DNA from: Sophora flavescens
Taxonomy: Eukaryota > Streptophyta > Magnoliopsida > Fabales > Fabaceae
Assembly: GCA_030762895.1 (NCBI GenBank)
Contig: JAUPTC010000128.1
Coordinates: 27,888 to 91,887, forward strand
Direction of reading: 5' to 3'
Length of the DNA stretch: 64,000 nucleotides
The position numbers and the translations under genes are program-made. The notes beneath the pieces were generated by a model. That model was not told where the DNA came from, searched no databases, and saw nothing but the letters and a program-made list of their open reading frames with translations. Positions 35,661 through 49,430 of this stretch are shown here, one piece after another (the first letter of the stretch is position 1; every line of letters starts with the position of its first letter).

Positions 35661-37552
35661 TAGAGCCCAAATGACCTTTTTAGGTCATATAGGACCTAAC
35701 TGGGCCAATTTGTACTTCTTTGGTCCTAATGGAGCCCAAATGGACTTTTTAGGTCATATAGGACCTAACAGGGCCAATTTGTACTTCTTTGGTCCTAATG
35801 GAGCCCAAATGGACTTGTTTGACCCTAATAGAGCCCAAATGGACATGTTAGGTCATAAAGGACCTAACTGTGCCAATTTGTACTTCTTTGGTCCTATTGG
35901 TGCCCAATTGGACTTGTTTGATCCTAATAGAGCCCAAATGCACTTTTTAGGTCATATGGGACCTAACTAGGCCAATTTGTATTTCTTTGGTCCTATTTGA
36001 CCCCTAATGGACTTGTTTGATCCTAATAGAGCCCAAATGGACTTTTTAGGTCATATAAGACCTAACAGGGCCAATTTGTACTTCTTTGGTCCTAACGGAG
36101 CCCAAATGGACTTGTTTGACCCTAATAGAGCCCAAATGGATTTGTTTGATCCTAATAGAGCCCAAATGGACTTGTTAGGTCATAAAGGACCTAACTGTGC
36201 CAAGTTGTACTTCTTTGGTCCTATTAGAGCCCAAATGGACTTGTTTGATTCTAATAGAGCCCAAATGGACTTTTTATGTCATATAGGACCTAACTGGGTA
36301 AATTTGTACTTCTTTGATCCTATTGGAGCCCAAATGGACTTGTTTGATCCTAATAGAGCCCAAATGGACTTTTTGGGTCATATAGGACCGATATAGGACC
36401 TATCTGGGCCAATTTGTACTTCTGTGGTCCTATTGGAGCAAATGGACTTGTTCGATCCTAATAGAGCCAAAATGCACTTTTTAGGTCATATAGGACCTAA
36501 CTGGGCCAATTTGTACTTCTCTGGTCCTATTGGAGCCCAAATTGACTTGTTTGATCCTAATAGAGCCCAAATGGACTTTTTAGGTCATATAGGACCTATC
36601 TGGGCCAATTTGTACTTCTTTTGTCCTATCGGAGCCCAAATGGACTTGTTTGATCCTAATAGAGCCAAAATGCACTTTTTAGGTCATATAGGACCTAACT
36701 CGGCCAATTTGTACTTCTTGGGTCCTATTGGAGCCCAACTGGACTTGTTTGATCCTAATAGAGCCCAAATGGACTTTTTAGGTCATATAGGACCTAATTG
36801 GACCAATTTGTACTTATTTGGTCCTAATGGAGCCCAAATGGACTTGTTTGACCCTAATGGAGCCCAACTGGAAATTTTAGGTCATATAGGACCTAACTGA
36901 CCAAATTTGTACTTCTTTGGTCCAAAGACTTGTTTGATCTAATAGAGCCCAAATGGACTTTTCTTCTTTGGTCCTATTTGAGCCCAAATGGACTTTTTGA
37001 TCATATAGGACCTAACTTGGCCAATTTGTTCTTCTTTGGTCCTATTGGAGCCCAAATGGACTTGTTTGATCCTAATAGAGTCCAAATGGACTTTTTAGGT
37101 CATATAGGACCTATTTGGGCCAATTTGAACTTCTTTGGTCCTATTGGAGCCCAAATGGACTGGTTTGATCCTAATAGAGCCCAAATGGACTTTTTAGGTC
37201 ATATAGGACCTAACTGGGCCAATTTGTACTTCTTTGGTCCTATTGGAGCCCAAATGGACTTGTTTGATCCTAATAGAGCCCAACTGGACTTTTTAGGTCA
37301 TATAGGACCTAACTGGGCCAATTTGTACTTCTTTGGTCCTATTGGAGCCCAAATGGACTTGTTTGATCCTAATAGAGCCCAAATGGACTTTTTAGGTCAT
37401 ATAGGACCTAACTGGGCCAATTTGTACTTCTTTGGTCCTATTGGAGCCTAAATGGACTTGTATGACCCTAATAGAGCCCAAATGGACTTGTTTGACCCTA
37501 ATAGATCCCAAATGGATTTGTTTGATCCTAATAGAGCCCCAATGGATCTTGT

Positions 37553-38133
37553 TTGGTAATAAAGGACCTAACTGTGCCAATTTGTACTTCTTTGGTCCTA
37601 TTGGAGCCCAAATGGACTTGTTCGATCCTAATAGAGGCAAAATGCACTTTTTAGGTCATATAGGACCTAACTAGGCCAATTTGTACATCTTTGGTCCTAA
37701 TGGAGTCCAAATGGACTTGTTTGATCCTAATAGAGCCCAAATGGACTTTTTAGAATTTGTACTTCTTTGGTCCTATTGGACCCCAAATGGACTTGTTTGA
37801 TCCTAATAGAGCCCAACTGGACATTTTAGGTCATAAAGGACCTAACTGTGCCAATTTGTACTTCTTTGGTCCTATTGGAGCCCAAATGGACTTGTTTGAT
37901 CCTAATAGATCCCAAATGGACTTTTTAGGTCATATAGGACCTAACTGGGCCACTTTGTACTTCTTTGGTCCTATTGGAGCCCAAATGGACTTGTTTGATC
38001 CTAATAGAGCCCAACTGGACATTTTAAGTCATATAGGACCTAACTGGGCCAATTTGTACTTCTTTGGTCCTAACGGAGCCCAAATGGACTTGTTTGACCC
38101 TAATAGAGCCCAAATGGACTTGTTTGATCCTAA
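37553..38133. repeat. Segmental duplication in the satellite, second copy (2473-bp spacing)
   Basis: The same junction occurs at 37753/37754 and gggccactttgtac near 37950, both exactly 2473 bp from the first copy (25 monomers minus 2 bp). Confidence 0.8.
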
Positions 38134-39340
38134 TAGAGGCCAAATGGACATGTTAGGTAATAAAGGACCTAACTGTGCCAATTTGAACTTCTTTGGTCCT
38201 ATTAGTGCCCAAATGGACTTGTTTGATCCTAATAGTGCCCAAATGCACTTTTTATGTCATATTGGACCTAACTGGGCCAATTTGTACTTCTTTGGTCCAA
38301 TTGGAGCCCAAATGGACTTGTTTGATCCTAATAGAGCCCAAATGACCTTTTTAGGTCATATAGGACCTAACTGGACCAATTTGTACTTCTTTGGTCCAAT
38401 TGGAGCCCAAATAGACTTGTTTGATCCTAATAGAGCCCAAATGGACTTTTTAGGTCATATAGGACCTAACTGGGTCAATTTGTACTTCTTTGGTCCTATT
38501 GGAGCCCAAATGGACTTGTTTGATCCTAATAGAGCCCAAATGGACTTTTTATGTCATATAGGACCTAACTGGGCCAATTTGTACTTCTTTGGTCCTATTG
38601 GAGCCCAAATGGACTTGTTTGATCCTAATAGAGCCCAAATGGACTTTTTAGGTCATATAGGACCTAACTGGGCCAATTTGTACATCTTTGGTCCTATTGT
38701 AGCCCAAATGGACTTGTTTGATCCTAATAGAGCCCAAATGGACTTTTTAGGTCATATAGGACCTAAGTGGGCCAATTTGTACTTCTTTGGTCCTATTGGA
38801 GCCCAAATGGACTTGTTTGATCCTAATAGAGCCCAAATGGACTTTTTAGGTCATATAGGACCTAACTGGGCCAATTTGTACTTCTTTGGTCCTATTGGAG
38901 CCCAAATGGACTTGTTTGATCCTAATAGAGCCAAAATGCACTTTTTAGGTCAGATAGGACCTAATTGTGCCAATTTGTACTTCTTTGGTCCTATTGGAGC
39001 CCAAATGGACTTGTTTGATCCTAATAGAGCCAAAATGCACTTTTTAGGTCATATAGGACCTAACTGGGCAAATTTGTACTTCTTTGGTCCTATTGGAGCC
39101 CAAATTGACTTGTTTGATCCTAATAAAGCCCAAATCGACTTTTTAGGTCATATAGGAACAAATTGGGCCAAATTGTACTTCTTTCCCCTTGGAGCCCAAA
39201 TGGACTTGTTTGATCCTAATAGAGCCCAAATGGACTTTTTAGGTCATATAGGACCTAACTGTGCAATTTGTACTTCTTTGGTCCTATTGGAGCCCAAATG
39301 GACTTGTTTGATCCTAATAGAGCCCAAATGGATATTTTAG
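37787..39340 (+). other. Longest open frame in the satellite (not called as a gene)
   Basis: From the first ATG at 37787 the frame stays open for about 517 codons (the frame opens at a TTG at 37757). The product is a string of 33-residue units of the form MDLFDPNRAQ, MDFLGHIGPNWAN, LYFFGPIGAQ. It is open because 99 bp equals 33 codons and the consensus lacks stops in this frame. Similar long frames occur at 3896-5056, 23888-25114, 28257-29645, 30238-31605 and 54296-55516. Neighbouring monomers drop out of frame freely through 1-bp indels and stops, and no promoter, intron or unique flank is visible, so I do not call a gene. Confidence 0.6.
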
Positions 39341-42300
39341 TTCATATATGACCTAACTGGGCCAATTTGTACTTCTTTGGTCCTAATGGAGCCCAAATGG
39401 ACTTGTTTGATCCTAATAGAGCCCAAATGGACTTTTTAGGTCATAAAGGACCTAACTGTGCCAATTTGTACTTCTTTGGTCCTATTGGAGCCCAAATGGA
39501 CTTGTTTGATCCTAATAGAGCCAAAATGCACTTTTTAGGTCATATAGGACCTAACTGGGCCAATTTGTACATCTTTGGTCCTAATGGAGCCCAAATGCAC
39601 TTGTTTGATCCTAATAGAGCCCAAATCGACTTTTATAATTTGTACTTCTTTGGTCCTATTGTAGCCCAAATGGACTTGTTTGATCCTAATAGAGCCAAAA
39701 TGGACCTTTTGGGTCATATAGGACCTAACTGGGCCAGTTTGTACATCTTTGGTCCTATTGGAGCCCAAATGGACTTGTTTGATCCTAATAGTGCCCAAAT
39801 GCACTTTTTAGGTCATATAGGACCTAACTGGGCCAATTTGTACTTCTTTGGTCCTATTGGAGCCCAAATGGACTTGTTTGATCCTAATAGATCCCAAATG
39901 GACTTTTTAGGTCATATAGGACCTAACTGGGCCAATTTGTACTTCTTTGGTCCTATTGGAGCCCAAATGGACTTGTTTGATCCTAATAGAGGTCAAATGG
40001 ACTTTTTGGTCCTATAGGACCTAACTGACCTTTTTACATTTTGGTCCTAATGGAGCCCAAATTGACTTGTTTGATCCTAATAGAGCCCAAATGGACTTTT
40101 TAGGTCATATAGGACCTAACTGGGCCAATTTGTACTTCTTTGGTCCTATTGGAGCCCAAATGGACTTGTTTGATCCTAATAGAGCCCAAATGGACTTTTT
40201 AGGTCATATAGGACCTAACTGGGTCAATTTGTACTTCTTTGGTCCTATTGGAGCCCAAATGGACTTGTTTGATCCTAATAGAGCCCAAATGCACTTTTTA
40301 GGTCATATAGGACCTAACTGGGCCAATTTGTACTTCTTTGGTCCTATTTGAGCCCAAATGGACTTGTTTGATCCTAATAGAGCCCAAATGGACTTTTTAG
40401 GTCATATAGTACCTAACTGGGCCAATTTGTACTACTTTGGTCCTAATAGAGCCCAAATGGACTTGTTTGATCCTAATAGAGCCCAAATGGACTTGTTAGG
40501 TCATAAAGGACGTAATTGTGCCAATTTGTACTTCTTTGGTCCTATTAGATCCCAAATGGACTTGCTTGATCCTAATAGAGCCCAAATGGACTTTTTAGGT
40601 CATATAGGACCTAACTGGGCCAATTTGTACTTCTTTGGTCCTATTGGAGCCCAAATGGACTTGTTTGATCCTAATAGAGCCCAAATGGACTATTTAGGTC
40701 ATATAGGACCTAACTGGGCCAATTTGTACTTCTTTGGTCCTATTGGAGCCCAAATAGACTTGTTTGATCCTAATAGAGCCAAAATGCACTTTTTAGGTCA
40801 TATAGGACCTAACTGGGCCAATTTGTACTTCTTTGGTCCTATTGGAGCCCAAATGGACTTGTTTGATCCAAATAGAGCCCAAATGGACATTTTAGGTCAT
40901 AAGCCTAGGGCCAATTGTACTTTTTTGTCCTAATAGAGCCCAAATGGACTTGTTTGATCCTAATAGAGCCAAAATGGACTTTTTAGGTCATATAGGACCT
41001 AACTTGCCAATTTGTACTTCTTTGGTCCTATTGGAGCCCAAATGGACTTGTTTGATCCTAATAGAGCACAAATGCAATTTTTAGGTCATATAGGACCTAA
41101 TTGGGCCAATTTGTACTTATTTGGTAATAATGAATCCAAAATGGACTTGTTTGATCCTAATAGAGCCCAAATTGACTTTTTAGGTCATATAGGACCTAAG
41201 CTGACCAATTTATACTTCTTTGGTCCTATTGGAGCCCAAATGGACTTGTTTGATCCTAATAGAGCCCAAATGCTTTATAACCAAATGGACTTTTAGGTCA
41301 TATAGGACCTATCTGTGCCAATTTGGACTTCTTTGGAACTATTGGAGCCCAAATGGACTTGTTTGATCCTAATCCAGCCAAAATGTACTTTTTTTGTGAT
41401 ATAGGACCTAACTGGGTCAATTTGTTCTTCTTTGGTACTATTGGAGCCCAAATGGACTTGTTTGATCCTAATAGAGCCCAAAAGGACTTTTTATGTCATA
41501 TAGGACCTAACTGTGCAAATTTGTACTTCTTTGTTCCTATTGGAGCCCAAATGGACTTGTTTGATCCTAATAGAGCCCAAATGGACTTTTTAGGTAATAT
41601 AGGACCTAACTGGGCCAATTTGTACTTCTTTGGTCCTATTGGAGCCCAAATGGACTTGTTTGATCCTAATAGAGCCCAAATGGACCTTTTAGGTCATATA
41701 GGACCTAACTGGGCCAATTTGTACTTCTTTGGTCCTATTGGAGCCCAAATGGACTTGTTTGATCCAAATAGAGCCCAAATGGACTTTTTAGGTCATATAG
41801 GACCTAACTGGGCCAATTTGTACTTCTTTGGTCCTATTGGAGCCCAAATGGACTTGTTTGATCCTAATAGAGCCCAAATGGACTTGTTTGACCATATGAG
41901 CCCAAATGGACTTGTTTGATCCTAATAGAGCCCAAATGAACTTTTTTGGTCATATAGGACCTAATCTGGTCCAATTTGTACTTCTTTGGTCCTATTGGAG
42001 CCCAAATGGACTTGTTTGATGCTAATAGAGCCAAATGGACTATTTAGGTCATATAGGACCTAACTAGGCCAATTTGTACTTCTTTGGTCCTAATGGAGGC
42101 CAAATGGACTTGTTTGATCCTAATAGAGCCAAAATAGACTTTTTACAATTTGTACTTCTTTGGTCCTATTGGAGCCCAAATGGACTTGTTTGATCCAAAT
42201 AGAGCCCAAATGGACTTTTTAGGTCATATAAGACCTAACTGGTCCAATATGTACTTCTTTGGTCCTAATGGAGCCCACATGGACTTTTTGATCCTAATAG

Positions 42301-45300
42301 ATCCCAAATGGACTTTTTAGGTCATATAGACCCGGGCCAATTTGTACTTCTTTGGTCCTATTGGAGCCCAAATGGACTTGTTTGATCCTAATAGAGCCCA
42401 AATGGACTTTTTAGGTCATATGGGACCAAACTGGGCCAATTTGTACTTCTTTGGTCCTATTGGAGCCCAAATGGACTTGTTTGATCCTAATAGAGCCCGA
42501 ATGGACTTTTGAATAATGCTTTAGGTCATAAAGGACCTAACTGTGCCAATTTGTACTTCTTTGGTCCTATTGGAGCCCAAATGGACTTGTTTGATCCAAA
42601 TAGAGCCCAAATGCACTTTTTAGGTCATATAGGACCTAACTGGGCCAATTTGTACTTCTTTGGTCCTATTGGAGCCCAAATGGACTTGTTTGATCCTAAT
42701 AGAGCCCAAATGCACTTTTTATGTCATATAGGACCTAACTGGGCCAATTTGTACTTCTTTGGTCCTATTGGAGCCCAAATGGACTTGTTTGATCCTAATA
42801 GAGCCCAAATGCACTTTTTAGGTCATGTCGGACCTAACTGGGCCAATTTGTACTACTTTGGTCCTAATGGAGCCCAAATGGACTTGTTTGATCCTACTAG
42901 AGCCCAAATGGACATGTTAGGTCATAAAGGACCTAACTGTGCCAATTTGTAATTCTTTGGTCCTATTGGTGCCCAAATGGACTTGTTTGATCCTAATAGA
43001 GCCCAAATGCACTTTTTAGGTCATATAGGACCTTATTGGGCCAATTTGTACTTCTTTGGTCCTATTGGTGCCCAAATGGACTTGTTTGATCCTAATAGAG
43101 GGCAAATGGACATGTAAGGTCATAAAGGACCTAACAGTGCCAATTTGTACTTCTTTGGTCCTATTGGTGCCCAAATGGACATGTTTGATCCTAAAAGATC
43201 CCAACTGGACATTTTAGGTCATATAGGACCTAACTGGGCCAATTTGTACATCTTTGGTCCTATTGGAGCCCAAATGGACTTGTTTGATCCTAATAGAGCC
43301 CAAATGGACTTTTTAGGTCATATAGGACCTAACTGGGCCAATTTGTTCTTCTTGGGTCCTAATGGAGCCCAAATGGACTTGATTGATCCATATAGACCAC
43401 CAATGGACTTGAGAGGTCAAATATGACCTAACTGGCCCAATTTGTACTTCCTTGAACCTATTGGAGCCCAAATGGACTTGTTTGATCCTAATAGAGCCCA
43501 AATGGACTTTTTAGGTCATATAGGACCTAACTGGGCCAATTTGTACATCTTTGGTCCTAATGGAGCCCAAATGGACTTGTTTGATCCTAATAGAGCCCAA
43601 CTGGACATTTTAGGTCATATAGGACCTAACTGGGCCAATTTGTACTTCTTTGGTCCTATTGGAGCCCAAATGGACTTGTTTGATCCTAATAGAGCCCAAA
43701 TGGACTTTTTAGGTCATATAGGACCTAACTGGGCCAATTTGTACTTCTTTGGTCCTAATAGAGCCCAAATGGACTTGTTTGACCCTAATAGAGCCCAAAT
43801 GACTTCTTTTTGACCCTATTAGAGCCCAAATGGACTTGTTTGATCATAATAGAGCCCAAATGCAACTTTTTTGGTCATAAAGGACCTAATGTGCCAATTT
43901 GTACTTATTTGGTCCTATTGGAGCCCAAATGGACTTGTTTGATCCAAATAGAGCCAAAATGCACTTTTAGGTCACATAGGACCTAACTGGGCCAATGTGT
44001 ACTTCTTTGGTCCTAATGGAGCCCAAATGGACTTGTTTGATCCTAATAGAGCCCAAATGGACTTTTTAGGAAGGAAGGCAATTTGTACTTCTTTGGTCCT
44101 AATGGAGCCCAAATGCACTTGTTTGATCCTAATAGAGCCCAAATGGACTTTTTTGATCATTAAAAAGGACCTAACTATGCCAATTTGTACTTCTTTGGTC
44201 CTATTGGTGCCCAAATGGACTTCTTTGAGACTAATAGAGCCCAAATGCACTTTTAGGTCATATAGGACCTAACTGGGCCAATTTGTACTTCTTTGGTCCT
44301 ATTGGAGCCCAAATGGACTTGTTTGATCCTAATAGAGCCCAAATGGACTTTTTAGGTCATATATGACCTAACTGGGCCATTTTGTACATCATTGGACCTA
44401 TTGGAGCCCAAATCTACTTCTTTGATCCTAATAGAGCCCAAATGGACTTTTTGATCTAATAACCAAATGGACTTGTTAGGTCATACAGGACCTAACTGGG
44501 CCAATTATTACTACTTTGGTCCTAATTGAGTCCCAAATGGACTTGTTTGATCCTAATAGAGCCCAAATGGACTTTTTAGGTCATATAGGACCTAACTGGG
44601 CCAATTTGTACTTCTTTGGTCCTATTGGAGCCCAAATGGACTTGTTTGATCCTAATAGAGCCCAAATGGACTTTTTAGGTCATATATGACCTAACTGGGC
44701 CAATTTGTACTTCTTTGGTCCTATTGGAGCCCAAATGGACTTGTTTGATCCTAATAGAGCCCAAATGGACTTTTTAGGTCATATAGGACCTAACTGGGCC
44801 AATTTGTACTTCTTTGGTCCTATTGGAGCCCAAATGGACTTGTTTGATCCTAATAGAGCCCAAATGGAGTTTTTATGTCATATAGGACCTAACTGGGCCA
44901 ATTTGTACTTCTTTGGTCCTATTGGAGCCCAAATGGACTTGTTTGATCCAAATAGAGCCCAAATGGACTTTTTAGGTCATATAGGACCTAACTGGGCCAA
45001 TTTGTACTTCTTTGGTCCTATTGGAGCCCAAATGGACTTGTTTGATCCTAATAGAGCCCAACTGGACATTTTAGGTCATATAGGACCTAACTGGGCCAAT
45101 TTGTACTTCTTTGGTCCTATTGGAGCCCAAATGGACTTGTTTGATCCTAATAGAGCCCAAATGGACTTTTAGGTCATATAGGACCTAACTGGGCCAATTT
45201 GTACTTCTTTGGTCCTAATGGAGCCCAAATGGACTTGTTTGATCCTAATAGAGCCCAAATGGACTTTTTAGGTCAAATAGGACCTAACTGGGCCAATTTG

Positions 45301-47929
45301 TACTTCTTTGGTCCTATTGGAGCCCAAATGGACTTGTTTGATCCTAATAGAGCCCAAATGGACTTTTTAGGTCATATAGGACCTAACTGGGCCAATTTGT
45401 ACTTCTTTGGTCCTAATGGAGCCCAAATGGACTTGTTTGATCCTAATAGAGCCCAAATGGACTTTTTAGGTCATATAGGACCAAATTGGGCCAATTTATA
45501 CATCTTTGTTCCTAATGGAGCCCAAATGGACTTGTTTGATCCTAATAGAGCCAAAATGGACTTTTTGGGTCATATAGGACCTAACTGGGCCAATTTGTAC
45601 TTCTTTGGTCCTATTGGAGCCCAAATGGACTTGTTTGATCCTAATAGAGCCCAAATGGACTTTTTAGGTCATATAGGACCTAACTGGGCCAATTTGTACT
45701 TCTTTGGTCCTAATGGAGCCCAAATGGACTTGTTTGACCATAATAGAGCCCAAATGGACTTGTTTGATCCTAATAGAGGCCAAATGGACATGTTAGGTCA
45801 TATAGGACCTAATCTGTGCCAATTTGTACTTCTTTGGTCCTATTGGTGCCCAAATGGACTTGTTTGATCCTAATAGAGCCCAAATGCACTTTTTAGGTCA
45901 TATAGGACCTAACTGGGCCATTTTGCACTTCTTTGGTCCTATTGGAGCCCAAATGGACTTGTTTGATCCTAATAGAACCCAAATGGACTTTTTAAGTCAT
46001 ATAGGACCTAACTGGGCTAATTTGTACTACTTTGGTCCTAATGGAGCCCAAATGGACTTGTTTGATCCTAATAGAGCCTAAATGTACTTTTTAGGTCATA
46101 TAGGACCTAATTGGGCCAATTTGTACTTCTTTGGTCCTATTGGAGCCCAAATGGACTTGTTTGATCCTAATAGAGCCCAATTGGGCTTTTTGACCTAATA
46201 GACCCAAATGACTTTTTGGTCATAAAGGACCTAACTGGGCCAATTTGTACTTCATTGGTCCTAGTGGAGCCCAAATGGACTTGTTTGATCCTAATAGAGC
46301 CCAAATGGACTATTTAGGTCATATCGGACCTAACTGGTCCAATTTGTACTTCTTTGGTCCTATTGGAGCCCAAATGGACTCGTTTGATCCTAATAGAGCC
46401 CAAATGGACTTTTTAGGTCATATAGGACCTAACTGGGCTAATTTGAACTTCTTTGGTCCTATTGGAGACCAAATGGACTTGTTTGATCCTAATTGAGCCC
46501 AACTGGACATTTTAGGTCATATAGGACCTAACTGGGCCAATTTGTACTTCTTTGGTCTTATTGGAGCCCAAATGGACTTGTTTGATCCTAATAGAGCCCA
46601 AATGGACTTTTTAGGTCGTATAGGACCTAATGGCAATCCTTAGTCATATAGGACCTAACTGGGTCAATTTGTACTTCTTTGACTCCTATTGGAGCCCAAA
46701 TGGACTTGTTTGATCCTAATAGAGCCCAAATGCACTTTTTAGTACATATAGGACCTAACTGGGCCAATTTGAACTTCTTTGGTCCTATTGGAGCCCAAAT
46801 GGACTTGTTTGATCCTAATTGATCCCAAATGCACTTTTTAGGTCATATAGGACCTAACTGGGCTAATTTGTACTACTTTGGTCCTAATGGAGCCCAAATG
46901 GACTTGTTTGATCCTAATAGAGCCTAAATGTACTTTTTAGGTCATATAGGACCTAATTGGGCCAATTTGTATTTCTTTGGTCCTAATGGAGCCCAAATGG
47001 ACTTGTTTGATCCTAATAGAACCCAAATGAACTTTTTAGGTCATATAGGACCTATCTGGGCCAATTTGTACTTCTTTGGTCCTATTGGACACCAAATGGA
47101 CTTGTTTGATCCTAATAGAGCCCAAATGGACTATTTAGGTCATATCGGACCTAACTGGTCCAATTTGTACTTCTTTGGTCCTATTGGAGCCCAAATAGAC
47201 TTGTTTGATCCTAATAGAGCCAAAATGCACTTTTTAGGCCATATAGGACCTAACTGGGCCAATTTGTACTTCTTTGGTCCTATTGGAGCCCAAATGGACT
47301 TGTTTGATCCAAATAGGGCCCAAATGGACTTTTTAGGTCATATAAGACCTAACTGGTCCAATTGGTACTTCTTTGGTCCTAATGGAGCCCAAATGGACTT
47401 GTTTGACCCTAATAGAGCCCAAATGGACTTGTTTGATCCTAATAGAGCCCAAATGGACTTGTTAGGTCATAAAGGACCTAACTGTGCCAATTTGTACTTC
47501 TTTGGTCCTATTGGAGCCCAAATGGACTTCTTTGATCCTAATAGAGCACTAATGCACTTTTTAGGTCGTATAGGACCTAACTGGGCCAATTTGTACTTCT
47601 TTGGTCCTATTGGAGCCAAAATGGACTTGTTTGATCCTAATAGAGCCCAAATTGACTTTTTAGGTCATATAGGACCTAACTGAGCCAATTTATATTTCTT
47701 TGGTCCTAACGGAGCCCAAATGGACTTGTTTGTTCCTAATAGAGCCCAAATGGACTTGTTTGATGCTAATAGAGCCCAAATGGACTTGTTAGGTCATAAA
47801 GGACCTAACTGTGCCAATTTGTACTTCTTTGGTCCTATTGGAGCCCAAATGGACTTGTTTGATCTTAATAGAGCCCAAATGGATTTTTTAGGTCATATAG
47901 GACCTAATTGGGCCAATTTGTACTTCTTT

Positions 47930-49430
47930 GGTCCTACTGGAGCCCAAATGGACTTGTTTAACCCTAATAGAGCCCAAATGGACTTGTTTGATCCTAATAG
48001 AGCCCACATGGACTTGTTAGGTCATAAAGGACCTAACTGTGCAAATTTGTACTTCTTTGTCCTATTGGAGCCCAAACGGACTTGTTTGATCCTAATAGAG
48101 CCCAAATGGACTTTTTAGGTAATATAGGACCTAACTGGGCCAATTTGTACATCTTTGGTCCCAATGGAGCCCAAATGGACTTGTTTGATCCTAATAGAGC
48201 CCAAATGGTCTTTTTAGGTCATATAGGACCTAACTGGGCCAATTTGTACTTCTTTGGTCCTATTGGAGCCCAAATGGACTTGTTTGATCCAAATAGAGCC
48301 CAACTGGACATTTTAGGTCATATAGGACCTAACTGGGCCAATTTGTACTTCTTTGGTCCTATTGGAGCCCAATTGGACTTGTTTGATCCTAATAGAGCCC
48401 AAATGCACTTTTTATGTCATATAGGACCTAACTGGGCCAATTTGTACTTCTTTGGTCCTATTGGAGCCCAAATGGACTTGTTTGATCCTAATAGAGCCCA
48501 AATGAACTTTTTAGGTCATATAGGACCTATCTGGTCCAATTTGTACTTCTTTGGTCCTATTGGACACCAAATGGACTTGTTTGATGCTAATAGAACCCAA
48601 ATGGACTATTTAGGTCATATCGGACCTAACTGGTCCAATTTGTACTTCTTTGGTCCTATTGGAGCCCAAATAGACTTGTTTGATCCTAATAGAGCCAAAA
48701 TACACTTTTTAGGTCATATAGGACCTAACTGGGCCAATTTGTACTTCTTTGGTCCTATTGGAGCCCAAATGGACTTGTTTGATCCAAATAGAGCCCAAAT
48801 GGACTTTTTAGGTCATATAAGACCTAACTGGTCCAATTTGTACTTCTTTGGTCCTAATGGAGCCCAAAGGGACTTTTGTGACCGTAATAGAGGCCAATTG
48901 GAGTTGTTTGATCCTAATAGGACCTAAATGGGCATTTGTACTTCTTAGGTCCTAAAGGAGCCCAATTGTACTTCTTTGGTCCTATTGGAGCCCATATGGA
49001 CTTGTTTGATCCTAATAGAGCCCAAATGCACTTTTTAGGTTGTATAGGACCTAACTAGGCCAATTTGTACTTCTTTGATCCTATTGGAGCCCAAATGGAC
49101 TTGTTTGATCCTAATAGAGCCCAAATGGTCTTTTTAGGTCATATAGGACCTAACTGGGCCAATTTGTACTTCTTTGGTCCTATTGGAGCCCAAATGGACT
49201 TGTTTGATCCAAATAGAGCCCAACTGGACATTTTAGGTCATATAGGACCTAACTGGGCCAATTTGTACTTCTTTGGTCCTATTGGAGCCCAAATGGACTT
49301 GTTTGATCCTAATAGAGCCCAAATGCACTTTTTATGTCATATAGGACCTAACTGGGCCAATTTGTACTTCTTTGGTCCTATTGGAGCCCAAATGGACTTG
49401 TTTGATCCTAATAGAGCCCAAATGCACTTT
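47930..49430. repeat. Segmental duplication, first copy (about 7.63-kb spacing)
   Basis: A run of rare monomers occurs here in the order gtcataaagg 129-bp unit, IFGPNGAQ, QLDIL, FLCH, tggacaccaaatgg (48561), gaacccaaatggactattta, catatcgg, then ggttgtataggacc (49039) and aaatggtcttttt (49122). The same order recurs 7627-7629 bp downstream. The stretch 48860-48970 is degraded compared with its partner. Confidence 0.82.
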
